Source: Gammaproteobacteria bacterium
GTDB lineage: Bacteria > Pseudomonadota > Gammaproteobacteria > Pseudomonadales > Halieaceae
Assembly: GCA_030427085.1 (NCBI GenBank)
Contig: JAUHXH010000005.1
Coordinates: forward strand, 248,001-312,000
DNA: 64,000 nucleotides
Direction: 5' to 3'
The translations under genes and the position numbers were made by a program. The number at the start of each line of letters is the position of its first letter. Within the stretch, counting starts at the first letter, position 1. Positions 26,042 through 34,908 of the stretch are shown here, piece after piece. The notes below the pieces were generated by a model. The model was given only the letters and a program-made list of their open reading frames with translations. It had not been told where the DNA came from and did not search any database.

Positions 26042-27748
26042 ATGCGCACCAGCAACTTTCTCATCGCCACACAAAAAGAAGTTCCTTCAGACGCGGAAGT
26101 CATCAGCCATCAGTTGATGCTACGCGCAGGACTCATTCGCAAACTTGCCGCTGGCCTCTACACCTGGTTACCGATGGGGCTGCGGGTGTTACGAAAAGTA
26201 GAACAAACTGTGCGTGAGGAAATGGACGCAGCGGGTGCGCAGGAAGTGTCCATGCCAATGGTGCAACCGGCGGAATTGTGGCAGGAGTCAGGCCGCTGGC
26301 AGGAATACGGCCCGGAACTGCTGCGCATCCAGGACCGTCATCAACGGGATTTTTGCCTGGGGCCAACGCACGAGGAAGTGATTACTGCGCTGATCCGCGA
26401 CGAAATCAAAAGCTACAAGCAGCTACCGATCAACCTGTACCAGATCCAATCCAAAGTGCGCGACGAAATTCGCCCGCGCTTTGGCATCATGCGCTCACGC
26501 GAATTCCTGATGAAAGACGCCTACTCCTTCCATCAGGACATGGACAGCCTGGGTGAGACCTACCAGGTGATGCACCGCGCCTACAGCAATATCTTCACCC
26601 GGCTCGGTCTTGAGTTCCGCCCCGTCATGGCCGATTCCGGTTCTATCGGCGGCAGCACCTCCCACGAGTTTCACGTGCTGGCAAATTCCGGTGAGGATGA
26701 CATCGCCTTCAGCGACAGCAGCGACTACGCGGCCAATGTGGAAATGGCCGAAGCAGTGGCGCCCGCAGGTGAGCGCCCGGCACCTTCCGCTGAACTTACC
26801 GAAGTGGCCACCCCCGGCGTACGCACTATCGAGGGCGTGGCCGAATTCCTGTCAATTGACGCTACAGCTACCGTCAAGACACTGCTGGTGGCCGGTGAAG
26901 AAGAAGGTCAGCTGGTGGCCCTGGTACTGCGAGGCGACCACAACCTGAACAGCATCAAGGCAGAAAAACTTGAGGGCGTTGCCAACCCGCTGGTGATGGC
27001 AGAGGAAGCGGCTGTGCGCGCGGCGCTGGGCGCTGGCTTCGGCTCGCTCGGCCCTGTAGGCCTGGACGTACCGACCATCGTGGATCGCAGTGCAGCACAG
27101 CTGGCCGACTTTGTTTGCGGCGCCAACCGCGACGATATGCACCTGACCGGCGTGAACTGGGAGCGGGACTGCCCGTTGATGCGCGTAGAAGATATCCGCG
27201 ACGTGGTAGAAGGGGACCCCAGCCCCGACGGCAATGGCACACTGCAAATCAAACGCGGCATCGAAGTTGGCCACATCTTCCAACTCGGCACCAAATACAG
27301 TGAGGCCATGAAGGCCAGCGTGCTCGACGAAAATGGCCGTCAGGTGAACATGCCCATGGGTTGCTACGGTATCGGTGTTTCGCGCATCGTTGCCGCCGCT
27401 ATCGAACAAAACCACGATGACAACGGCATCACCTGGCCAGCCGCGATGGCACCGTTCCAGATTGCCATCGTGCCGCTCAACATGAAAAAGTCTGAGCATG
27501 TCGCCGCTGCTGCCGAGTCGCTGTATGCCGATCTCAGCGCCGCGGGCGTGGAAGTATTGCTGGATGACCGCGACGAGCGCCCCGGTGTCAAATTCGCTGA
27601 CATGGAGCTGGTTGGCATTCCTCACCGCGTGGTGATTGGCGACCGCGCCCTGGCCGAAGGCAAACTGGAATACAAAGGTCGCCAGGACAGCGATTCAGAG
27701 TTGGTCCCCGCCGACCAGATCCTGCCCTTCCTGCAAGAACGCCTCTGA
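26042..27748 (+). CDS. proS: Proline--tRNA ligase
   Basis: 568 residues, the usual bacterial length with the editing insertion. Class II motif 1 lies near [20 protein letters not shown]. Motif 2 is [20 protein letters not shown]-like ([16 protein letters not shown]). The INS editing domain spans about 230-390 ([20 protein letters not shown]). The anticodon domain is at the C-terminus. It charges tRNA-Pro and clears Ala-tRNA-Pro. No strong ribosome site precedes the ATG. It is followed after 5 bases by the transglycosylase gene. Confidence 0.97.
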   Translation: MRTSNFLIATQKEVPSDAEVISHQLMLRAGLIRKLAAGLYTWLPMGLRVLRKVEQTVREEMDAAGAQEVSMPMVQPAELWQESGRWQEYGPELLRIQDRHQRDFCLGPTHEEVITALIRDEIKSYKQLPINLYQIQSKVRDEIRPRFGIMRSREFLMKDAYSFHQDMDSLGETYQVMHRAYSNIFTRLGLEFRPVMADSGSIGGSTSHEFHVLANSGEDDIAFSDSSDYAANVEMAEAVAPAGERPAPSAELTEVATPGVRTIEGVAEFLSIDATATVKTLLVAGEEEGQLVALVLRGDHNLNSIKAEKLEGVANPLVMAEEAAVRAALGAGFGSLGPVGLDVPTIVDRSAAQLADFVCGANRDDMHLTGVNWERDCPLMRVEDIRDVVEGDPSPDGNGTLQIKRGIEVGHIFQLGTKYSEAMKASVLDENGRQVNMPMGCYGIGVSRIVAAAIEQNHDDNGITWPAAMAPFQIAIVPLNMKKSEHVAAAAESLYADLSAAGVEVLLDDRDERPGVKFADMELVGIPHRVVIGDRALAEGKLEYKGRQDSDSELVPADQILPFLQERL

Positions 27749-27753
27749 GTCTG

Positions 27754-28374
27754 ATGCAGAACGGCACCCGCTTGCCAGCCGCAGGGCTGTTCTGCGCCTG
27801 TCTGGCGGTGCTGATGACGCTGGCTGCACGGCCAGCGCTGGCCCAGGCTGACGACGAAGAACGCCAGGCGCTGCGCCAGTTCCTGGAACACACCATCAGC
27901 CAGGCCGACAGTTTTGACGATCGCTTTGACGCCGAAGTCTGGCTGGTGGATATGTCCAATCGCCTGGCGCGCTATGTAAAGGACGAGACCTACCGCCTCA
28001 ATCTGCTGCGCCAGATTCACCAGGCCGCCAGCCGCAGTGACTTGCCGCCCGAATTGGTGCTGTCGGTGATTGAGGTGGAAAGCCACTTCGACCGCTTTGC
28101 AGTCAGTCGCGTGGGCGCACAGGGCATGATGCAGGTGATGCCGTTCTGGAAAGACGAGTTGGGGCGGCCCGACGACAACCTGACCCACACGCCCACCAAT
28201 CTCAACTACGGCTGCCGGATACTGCAGTTTTACCTGCAGCGAGAAGACTACGACCTGCATCGCGCGCTTGCCGCCTACAATGGCAGCAGCGGCAGTCGGC
28301 GTTACAGCAATAAGGTTTACCGCGCGTGGCGCAACCACTGGCGTACGTCGCCGCTGGACTGGTCTGCCCGCTAA
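27754..28374 (+). CDS. SLT-domain lytic transglycosylase
   Basis: 206 residues. A signal peptide (to about ALAQA, residue 31) leads to a soluble lytic transglycosylase domain. The catalytic Glu lies in LPPELVLSVIEVESHFDRFA, followed by SRVGAQGMMQVMPFW and a closing LAAYNGSSGSRRYSNKVYR segment, all typical of GH23. It cleaves peptidoglycan to 1,6-anhydro products in the periplasm. It starts 5 bases after proS and is probably cotranscribed. Confidence 0.92.
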   Translation: MQNGTRLPAAGLFCACLAVLMTLAARPALAQADDEERQALRQFLEHTISQADSFDDRFDAEVWLVDMSNRLARYVKDETYRLNLLRQIHQAASRSDLPPELVLSVIEVESHFDRFAVSRVGAQGMMQVMPFWKDELGRPDDNLTHTPTNLNYGCRILQFYLQREDYDLHRALAAYNGSSGSRRYSNKVYRAWRNHWRTSPLDWSAR

Positions 28375-28395
28375 GGCAGCGCTGGCAGTAACACC

Positions 28396-28926
28396 CTATA
28401 TCAGCGGCGCAATTTCTATTTGCCGCGCTTCCAGTGCATAGTGGTATAGCGAAGCCATCTCCGCAGAAAAACACGCGAACACAATCTGCTGAACGCTGCT
28501 ACAAACTTCAGCCGCGTGCACCAACTCCGCCACCGCAATGGCCACCGCGTCCTCCAGCGGATAACCGTAAACTCCGCAGCTGATGGCGGGAAAGGCCAGC
28601 GATTGCAGGCGGGACTCTTCTGCTACGGCGAGGCTGTTGCGATAGCAGGCGCGCAACAGTTCAGCCTCTCCGGCACCACCGCCCTGCCACACCGGGCCCA
28701 CCGTATGAATCACACAACGCGCCGGCAACGCGAAGCCCGGCGTCAGTTTCGCCTCCCCGGTGGGACAACCACCCAATCCCCGACAGAACTCCAGCAGTTC
28801 CGTCCCGGCAGCGCGATGGATCGCGCCGTCCACGCCCCCGCCACCCAGCAGGCTGTTATTGGCCGCATTGACGATGCCATCTACTTGCAGGGTGGTGATA
28901 TCGCCTTCATAGACGCTGTAGCGCAT
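28396..28926 (-). CDS. Macrodomain protein (O-acetyl-ADP-ribose deacetylase-like)
   Basis: About 176 residues, starting at [10 protein letters not shown]. The macrodomain hallmarks are [20 protein letters not shown], then [13 protein letters not shown] (phosphate loop) and [15 protein letters not shown]. Such MacroD/YmdB-type proteins remove acetyl or ADP-ribose groups. It is a single gene convergent with the transglycosylase, so no pathway can be assigned. An in-frame Met six codons upstream is less likely. Confidence 0.93.
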   Translation of the reverse strand: MRYSVYEGDITTLQVDGIVNAANNSLLGGGGVDGAIHRAAGTELLEFCRGLGGCPTGEAKLTPGFALPARCVIHTVGPVWQGGGAGEAELLRACYRNSLAVAEESRLQSLAFPAISCGVYGYPLEDAVAIAVAELVHAAEVCSSVQQIVFACFSAEMASLYHYALEARQIEIAPLI

Positions 28927-29055
28927 GGCACAGCCCTCCCTCATCGATTTCTATCAGTGTAATGCAGCGCATCGTCATCGTTTGAGCCGTGAGCAAGCTC
29001 ACAGCGGCCGCGCGCGAGATACCGATTTTAATCAGGGTGGGGCTATACTCAGCGC

Positions 29056-29787
29056 ATGACACACGATGACAAACTGGTCGCCTCTCGTCTGGTGGCACAC
29101 CGGGGCCTGCAGGCTCACTACCCGGAAAACAGCATCGCGGGCATCGCCGCCGCACTGGAAGCGGGTGCACGGGCCGTGGAAGTGGACGTACAGATCTCTT
29201 CGGACGGCGTGGCCATGCTCTATCACGACCTGGACATGGAACGGATTTCCGGGCTTGCAGGAACGGTCACTGAGCTGGATGCAACAACCCTCTCCGAAAT
29301 ACCCGCCCACGAACCTGGCCGGCTCGGCGATCGCTTCGCAGGCCTCACCATCAGCCCGCTATCTGAACTGGTACCCCTGCTGGAAGACTGGCCCAATATC
29401 ATTTGTTTTGTGGAAATGAAGCCGCAAAGCGTGAAGGCCTTTGGCGCTGCCGCCTGCTGGGCAGCCCTGGAAGCAGCCCTGCAGCCCGACATGAACCACT
29501 GCATTTTTATCAGCTTCGACGAGGATTTCCTTGCGGAAGTGAAAAAGCAGAGCGCCTACCGGGTGGGCTTCATCGTTGAGGAATGGTGCCAGGTGGCAAA
29601 GCCCCCCATCGCGGTGGATGTGATCTTCTGCGACAAGCACCTGCTGCCCACTGAAGGTGAACTGCGCGACCCACAAACCCCGCTGGTGGTGTATGAGGTG
29701 GTCGAGCCTGATGAGGCCCGCGATCTGCTGCGACGGGGCGCCACCATGGTCGAAACACACAACCTGCCGGGCCTGCTGCTGGACTAA
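29056..29787 (+). CDS. Glycerophosphodiester phosphodiesterase
   Basis: 243 residues, GDPD family (UgpQ-like, cytoplasmic, no signal peptide). The active-site phrases are present: LVAHRGLQAHYPENSIAG, then AVEVDVQISSDGVAMLYHD with the metal ligands, and FVEMKP. It hydrolyses glycerophosphodiesters to glycerol-3-phosphate and an alcohol. It is divergent from the macrodomain gene and precedes a LuxR regulator. Confidence 0.93.
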   Translation: MTHDDKLVASRLVAHRGLQAHYPENSIAGIAAALEAGARAVEVDVQISSDGVAMLYHDLDMERISGLAGTVTELDATTLSEIPAHEPGRLGDRFAGLTISPLSELVPLLEDWPNIICFVEMKPQSVKAFGAAACWAALEAALQPDMNHCIFISFDEDFLAEVKKQSAYRVGFIVEEWCQVAKPPIAVDVIFCDKHLLPTEGELRDPQTPLVVYEVVEPDEARDLLRRGATMVETHNLPGLLLD

Positions 29788-29810
29788 CTGCCTAACAGTA
29801 CAGCCTTCGA

Positions 29811-29839
29811 TTGACAAGCCAATACCCCCACCCCATTAT
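29811..29839 (+). promoter_or_regulatory. Candidate promoter for the LuxR-family gene
   Basis: A perfect -35 TTGACA (29811-29816) and CATTAT (29834-29839) are separated by 17 bases, 44 bases before the ATG at 29884. Confidence 0.5.
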
Positions 29840-29883
29840 GGTCAGCAGGGGCGTCACTGCTACAACAATAACGCTGGCAATTA

Positions 29884-30729
29884 ATGACCAACACTGAGCA
29901 ACTAAGCCGGTGGAACCGCGAACTGGCCCGCGCAATTGCGGCACTGGGCAGCGAGAGGTTTTTTCCTGCACTTTTCGAAGCGATCCGTGGCCAACTGCCG
30001 GTGGACTACCCGCAAGTGTGGCTGTACCACAAAGATATTCCGCCACAGTTATTGCATCACGACATTCCCCCGAAAGCGTATCGCCGGCAAGTCGACGATT
30101 ACCTGGCCGGCCCCTATCGCGAAGACCCCTTCTATCGCACATCGATGGATCGCCCGCTGTCGAAGCTCTACCGCCTGGACCGGGTGACCAGCGGCAAGCT
30201 GGAACAATCAGAGTATTACCACCGCTACTACGCCAAAACCGGCACCGTAGACGAGTGTATTTTCCTGGCCCGCCTGGAGGGCAGTCACGTGCTGAATCTC
30301 AGCATCATGCGCCTGCCGAGCAAGGGCCCGTTTACTGAATCTGAACATGAACGGCTCTACCTGATGGCGGAACCGATCTCAGAACTCCTCAAAACGCACA
30401 CCGAACACCCCGAATTCGCCACCAAGCACCTGATCCAGCCCGGTATCGATCACCATGTGAATACCGCGTTTCGCACCTTCGGTTCGTCGCTGCTGTCGCC
30501 ACGGGAGAAAGGGGTGCTGGAATTGATGCTGCGCGGTTACGGTACCGACACCACCGCAGAGCGCCTGAAAATTGCGGTGGAAACTGTGCGCCGGCACCGC
30601 AAGAGCATCTACAAAAAGCTCGACGTCAGCTCCCAGACAGACCTGTTTTCGCTGTTCATCAACACCCTGTCCTGTATCTCTGAAGCCGGGGGCTCCGACC
30701 CTCTGGCGGTGTACATGTCACCCCGCTGA
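29884..30729 (+). CDS. LuxR-family transcriptional regulator
   Basis: 281 residues. The N-terminal part (about 20-170) is a sensor-like region with LYHKDIPPQLLHHDIPPKAY and YLAGPYREDPFYR, without clear similarity to acyl-homoserine-lactone domains. The C-terminal LuxR helix-turn-helix is at about 200-260 (LSPREKGVLELMLRGYGTDT, then KIAVETVRRHRKSIYKKLDV). The gene downstream encodes a glutamine-synthetase homologue, a natural candidate target. Its signal is unknown. Confidence 0.85.
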   Translation: MTNTEQLSRWNRELARAIAALGSERFFPALFEAIRGQLPVDYPQVWLYHKDIPPQLLHHDIPPKAYRRQVDDYLAGPYREDPFYRTSMDRPLSKLYRLDRVTSGKLEQSEYYHRYYAKTGTVDECIFLARLEGSHVLNLSIMRLPSKGPFTESEHERLYLMAEPISELLKTHTEHPEFATKHLIQPGIDHHVNTAFRTFGSSLLSPREKGVLELMLRGYGTDTTAERLKIAVETVRRHRKSIYKKLDVSSQTDLFSLFINTLSCISEAGGSDPLAVYMSPR

Positions 30730-30809
30730 AACCTGCCCCAGCCGGGGCATTGAGCCGCCCGGTGCTTGCGTAGATAGTGTCCGCTACTGGACGAATAGAC
30801 GATTAGCGC

Positions 30810-32156
30810 ATGTCGGTTGAAGCCGATTGGTTCCTCAAGGCCCACCCCGAAATCACCACCATCGAAGCCCTCCTGCCGGACTGTAACGGCATCATGCGCG
30901 GGAAGTGGTTGCCACGACACAAACTCACGAAAGTCTTCGAAGGGGAGCTTAAGCTACCCCTCACTGCCTTGAGCCTGGACGTGTGGGGCCGGGACGTCGA
31001 AGAACTGGTGTTTGCATCCGGCGACGCCGACGGCATCTGTCGCCCAGTGGAAGGTTCACTACTGCCCTGCCCCTGGATGGCCAATGGGCAACACGGCCAG
31101 CTCATGTTGTCGATGTTCAACACCGACGGCAGCCCCTATGCGGGCGACCCGCGGCACGTGCTGAAAAAAGTCCTGGCACAATTCACCAGCGCCGGCTGGA
31201 GGCCGGTGGTGGCAGCGGAACTGGAATTCTCCCTGGTCCGCTGGGATGAGCAGCAATTACCCCTGCATACCTGCCCGGTACCCGCCGCTGGCTCTCCGGT
31301 GGGCGGCAATACCTACGGTGTGGACGTGCTCAACCAGCACAGCGAAATGCTGGAGGATCTGCGCCTGGGCTGCGAACTGCAGGACCTACCGTTTGATGGG
31401 GTCGTCAAGGAGTCGGCGCCTTCCCAGTACGAAATCAACATGCAACACGTGGACAACCCGGTACTGGCCGCCAAACAAATCCTGCAAATGAAGCGGCTGA
31501 TCAAGGGTGTCGCTCACAAGCACGGCCTGGTGGCGAGTTTCATGTCCAAGCCCTTCGAGGAAGAGTCGGGCAACGGCATGCATGTGCATTGCAGCATCCT
31601 CGACGAGGCTGGTAACAACATCTTCGACGACGGCACCGAACGCGGCACCGACCTGTTGCGCCAGGCTATCGCCGGTTGCTTGTGCTACATGTCCGACGGC
31701 ATGGCGGTATTCACCCCCAACTTCAATGCCTACCGCCGCCTGCAACCTGGCTGCCACGCGCCCACCTCGCCCACCTGGGGCTACGAAAATCGTACCGTTG
31801 CGGTGCGCGTACCCACCGGCGGCCCACGCGCGCGCCGCCTGGAGCACCGGGTGGCCGGCGCCGACGCCAATCCCTACCTGCTGTTTGCGGTACTGCTCGC
31901 CTCAATTTTTGAGGGCCTGAAACAGGAAATGGATCCGGGCGAGCCGATTTCCGGTGACGGTTACGAGCAGGTGGATGAACTGTTGCCCCAGTACATGCCC
32001 GATGCGGTGCGTCGCTGGCGCAATTCCGACTTTATCCGCTCCCAGCTCGGGGAGGAAATCCAGCGTATCTTCACGCTCACCAAGGAACAGGAGTTTGAGG
32101 AGTTTCGCCGCCGCATCACCACGCTGGAATACCAGACTTACCTGGAGCGCCTGTAG
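30810..32156 (+). CDS. Glutamine synthetase family protein (gamma-glutamylputrescine-synthetase-like)
   Basis: 448 residues. Key glutamine-synthetase features are seen: VAAELEFSLV (metal-binding Glu), a SGNGMHVHCSIL segment for the His/Glu metal site, NAYRRLQPGCHAPTSPTWG (glutamate contact) and NRTVAVRVP. The lack of regulatory-site features and the resemblance to PuuA suggest ligation of glutamate to an amine such as putrescine. The substrate is inferred only. It follows the LuxR-family gene by 80 bases and may be regulated by it. Confidence 0.85.
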   Translation: MSVEADWFLKAHPEITTIEALLPDCNGIMRGKWLPRHKLTKVFEGELKLPLTALSLDVWGRDVEELVFASGDADGICRPVEGSLLPCPWMANGQHGQLMLSMFNTDGSPYAGDPRHVLKKVLAQFTSAGWRPVVAAELEFSLVRWDEQQLPLHTCPVPAAGSPVGGNTYGVDVLNQHSEMLEDLRLGCELQDLPFDGVVKESAPSQYEINMQHVDNPVLAAKQILQMKRLIKGVAHKHGLVASFMSKPFEEESGNGMHVHCSILDEAGNNIFDDGTERGTDLLRQAIAGCLCYMSDGMAVFTPNFNAYRRLQPGCHAPTSPTWGYENRTVAVRVPTGGPRARRLEHRVAGADANPYLLFAVLLASIFEGLKQEMDPGEPISGDGYEQVDELLPQYMPDAVRRWRNSDFIRSQLGEEIQRIFTLTKEQEFEEFRRRITTLEYQTYLERL

Positions 32157-32219
32157 CCCCGTTGCGCCGCCCACAATTGCGCTACACTGGTTGCCCTTGT
32201 TTGGCGTTTACCCAACGAC

Positions 32220-33071
32220 GTGAAACTGCTACTGAGAATTCTGCGTACTACCGGCCTGCTGATTTTGATCCCCTTGGTGGGAGTATTGATCTACGGTCTG
32301 CTGGCCGCGCCCCCCGGTATCGGTCAGGCCCGCGCCGAGGCGGATCGCTGTGCTGAGGAACTGGGCTCCGCTTCCACCCGCCCCGTCGGCGAGGGCCTCC
32401 CCCACACTCTGGAAGTTCTGGTGTGGAACATCCAGAAGGGCGGCGACCCGGACTGGCGCCGTGACTACCTCGCCCTCGGGGCCAACGCCCATCTACTGAT
32501 GCTGCAGGAAGCGACGCATGAAGCCGAGTCCACTGGCCTGCTGCCGCAAATTCTGTACGGCACTTTCTCGGAGGGTTACCGGGCCGGAGAGTTACACACC
32601 GGAGTATTGACCCTGAGCACGGTGGAGCCCCTGCTACACTGCTCGCTGGTGGCCTGGGAACCCTGGCTGGCCACCCCGAAAGTGGCCAACGTGTCCGAAT
32701 ATCCACTGGCAGACAGCAACGTACGCCTGCTCACTATTAACTTGCACGCGGTGAATTTCACGGTGGGCATGGAGGAGTTCAGGGCACAAATGGAAGCACT
32801 GGATATTCTGCTGCACACTCATCAGGGGCCGGTGCTGGCCGCTGGTGACTTCAACACCTGGGGGCCGCGCCGCCTGCGGGTGGTGGCGGAATTCATGGCC
32901 AGCAATGCGCTGCGACCGGTACACTTCGAACCCGACCGGCGGACCAAAATCCTGAAGCGGCCGCTGGATCACATTTACCTGCGTGATCTACGCGCAATCC
33001 ACAGCGAGGTGGTAGAAGTGGACAGCTCAGACCACAACCCGCTGCGCGTTCGCCTGGTGTGGACACCGTGA
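32220..33071 (+). CDS. Membrane-anchored endonuclease/exonuclease/phosphatase family protein
   Basis: 283 residues, starting at a GTG. A membrane helix at the N-terminus (LLRILRTTGLLILIPLVGVL) is followed by the EEP fold: VLVWNIQKG, LLMLQEATHE (metal Glu), LTINLHAV, AAGDFNTWG and SDHNPLRVRL at the end, where the catalytic Asp and His lie. The domain hydrolyses phosphodiesters (nucleic acid or lipid); the specific substrate is unclear. Its stop overlaps the next gene in GTGA, so they are coupled. Confidence 0.85.
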   Translation: MKLLLRILRTTGLLILIPLVGVLIYGLLAAPPGIGQARAEADRCAEELGSASTRPVGEGLPHTLEVLVWNIQKGGDPDWRRDYLALGANAHLLMLQEATHEAESTGLLPQILYGTFSEGYRAGELHTGVLTLSTVEPLLHCSLVAWEPWLATPKVANVSEYPLADSNVRLLTINLHAVNFTVGMEEFRAQMEALDILLHTHQGPVLAAGDFNTWGPRRLRVVAEFMASNALRPVHFEPDRRTKILKRPLDHIYLRDLRAIHSEVVEVDSSDHNPLRVRLVWTP

Positions 33072-33433
33072 AGCTTTGCCTCCTGCTGCTGGCATTGGTG
33101 TTTGCCGGGTACGCAACAGCCGAACCCGACGCCGAAACGGAAGCGGAAATCGAGCGTTTGCTACAGCAAGTTGCGGGGAGCGGTTGTGAATTCCAGCGCA
33201 ATGGACGCGATCACGACGCTGCATCGGCAGCGCAGCACCTGCGCCTTAAGTTGCACAACGGCAGCCGCTATGTGAACAGCACCGAACAGTTCATTGACCG
33301 TCTGGCCACACGCAGTTCCTGGTCTGGCAAGGCCTACACCGTCACCTGTGAGGGCAACACACAGCCCAGCGGTGAATGGTTGCATACCCTGCTCGAGCAA
33401 CAGCGCAGCGCCACGCCTGACGCCACCCCCTGA
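33068..33433 (+). CDS. Exported DUF5329-like protein
   Basis: About 121 residues with GTG start at 33068, overlapping the previous stop (GTGA). This start gives a tidy signal peptide, MKLCLLLLALVFAGYATA; a GTG at 33059 is three codons longer. The mature part has paired Cys (GSGCEFQRNG and YTVTCEGN) that probably form a disulfide, and YVNSTEQFIDRLATRSSWSG, a family-typical stretch. The function is unknown. Convergent with the MATE gene. Confidence 0.75.
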   Translation: MKLCLLLLALVFAGYATAEPDAETEAEIERLLQQVAGSGCEFQRNGRDHDAASAAQHLRLKLHNGSRYVNSTEQFIDRLATRSSWSGKAYTVTCEGNTQPSGEWLHTLLEQQRSATPDATP

Positions 33434-33446
33434 CCCACCGCTGGTA

Positions 33447-34895
33447 TCAGGTATCGCCCTTGGCCGCAGTAGTCACGTTGGCCAGTTCCGTCTGACTGAG
33501 GGAAGAACCATAGCGAGCACCCTCCTCCGCTACCGCCTGTTCGGGTGTATCGTCCTGCAACTGTGAATCGTGTTCCTGCGCCAGGCGGCGCACCAGCGCC
33601 AGCGCGGTCAACAATCCCAGCACACCGAAAATTACCGAGCTGACTGCCTCACCCGCCATCACGCCCCGCGCGCCATACCACTGAGCGCCCAGCCAGACAC
33701 AGGGAATCGTACCCAGCAGCGCCTTGGAAAAATTGAACATCGTTGCCCAACGGGGCCGATGCAGGTTGTTGAAGCTGGCATTACAGACAAACAGCATGCC
33801 GCTGAAGATAAACGCCGGAGCGAGATAGCGGGTATAGAACAGCAGCAGATCCGCCGCCTCTTCGCTGGCATTGAACATCCGCACCAGCAGTTCGCCCGAC
33901 AACCAGAGGATGCCCCAGATCACCAGCACGTAGGCCGCATTGAACAGCATGGCATCGCGCAAGGTACTGCGCACCCGGTGGAACAGGCCCGCACCGGCGT
34001 TCTGCCCGATAATTGGCCCCACGGCGCCCGACAGGGCGAAAATGGCAGCAAAGGCGACCGGCGTAATCCTGCCGGTGATGGCCGCACCCGCCACCGCGGC
34101 ATCACCAAACTGCGCCATGGTGCGCAGCACAAAACTGCTGCCGATGGGCGTGGCGAGATTGGTCAGCATCGCTGGCAGCGCAATGCCCATAATGGGCGAG
34201 AGCGCCGTGCGGAACTGCGCCGTATTTACCGGCTGCGGCAAGCGGTGCACGATGAAAATGGCGTAACAGGCCACACCAAACGTGACGCAGCGCGCCACCA
34301 CTGAGGCCGCCGCGGCACCTTCCAGCCCCCAACCAAAGGTGAAGATGAACAGGGGGTCCAGTGCGGCGTTGACGAAGGAGCCGGACAGGCTGGCCCACAT
34401 GGACCGACGCGCATCGCCCACCGCGCGGGTAGCGGCAGCGGCACACATGCCCATCGCCAGGATGGCGGTGTTCGGTAAGAGGATACGGGTATAGCTTTCG
34501 GCGTAGGCCAGTGTTTTACCCGTGGCCCCCAGCAAGCTGAGCAGCTCCGGCAGAAACACCCAGGTCACCACACTGGCCAGGCCCGCGATCAAGCCGCTAA
34601 AAATCAGCGCCGTGGTGCAATAGCGTCCGGCCAGTTCATGCTCGTGGGCACCCTCCGCCCGGGCCACCAATGCACCCATGGCAATCTGCAGGCCGATGCT
34701 GATGGCCACCAGAAAGAACAGCAGCGTGCCGGCGAAGCCCACTGCCGCCGCCAGTTCCTGCTCGCCCAACAGGGTGAGGAAATACATGTCCACCATGTCC
34801 ACGGTGAACATGCCCACCAGTCCCACCGCGCTGGCGCCCGTCATCACCATGACGTGGCGGCCGGTGGAGCCGCGGGTGAAAACGGCTCGAGCCAT
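33447..34895 (-). CDS. MATE-family efflux transporter
   Basis: 482 residues, about twelve membrane helices. Family signatures are spread through the two six-helix halves, such as FTVDMVDMYFLTLLG near the start and ITGRITPVAFAAIFALSGAV in the middle. MATE pumps exchange organic cations or drugs for sodium or protons. A charged C-terminal tail (HDSQLQDDTPEQAVAEEGAR) ends it. It lies in a convergent position with the DUF5329 gene and 13 bases after the M1 peptidase gene, so the two may be cotranscribed. Substrate unknown. Confidence 0.88.
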   Translation of the reverse strand: MARAVFTRGSTGRHVMVMTGASAVGLVGMFTVDMVDMYFLTLLGEQELAAAVGFAGTLLFFLVAISIGLQIAMGALVARAEGAHEHELAGRYCTTALIFSGLIAGLASVVTWVFLPELLSLLGATGKTLAYAESYTRILLPNTAILAMGMCAAAATRAVGDARRSMWASLSGSFVNAALDPLFIFTFGWGLEGAAAASVVARCVTFGVACYAIFIVHRLPQPVNTAQFRTALSPIMGIALPAMLTNLATPIGSSFVLRTMAQFGDAAVAGAAITGRITPVAFAAIFALSGAVGPIIGQNAGAGLFHRVRSTLRDAMLFNAAYVLVIWGILWLSGELLVRMFNASEEAADLLLFYTRYLAPAFIFSGMLFVCNASFNNLHRPRWATMFNFSKALLGTIPCVWLGAQWYGARGVMAGEAVSSVIFGVLGLLTALALVRRLAQEHDSQLQDDTPEQAVAEEGARYGSSLSQTELANVTTAAKGDT

Positions 34896-34908
34896 AAGCT
34901 ACCTTAAT

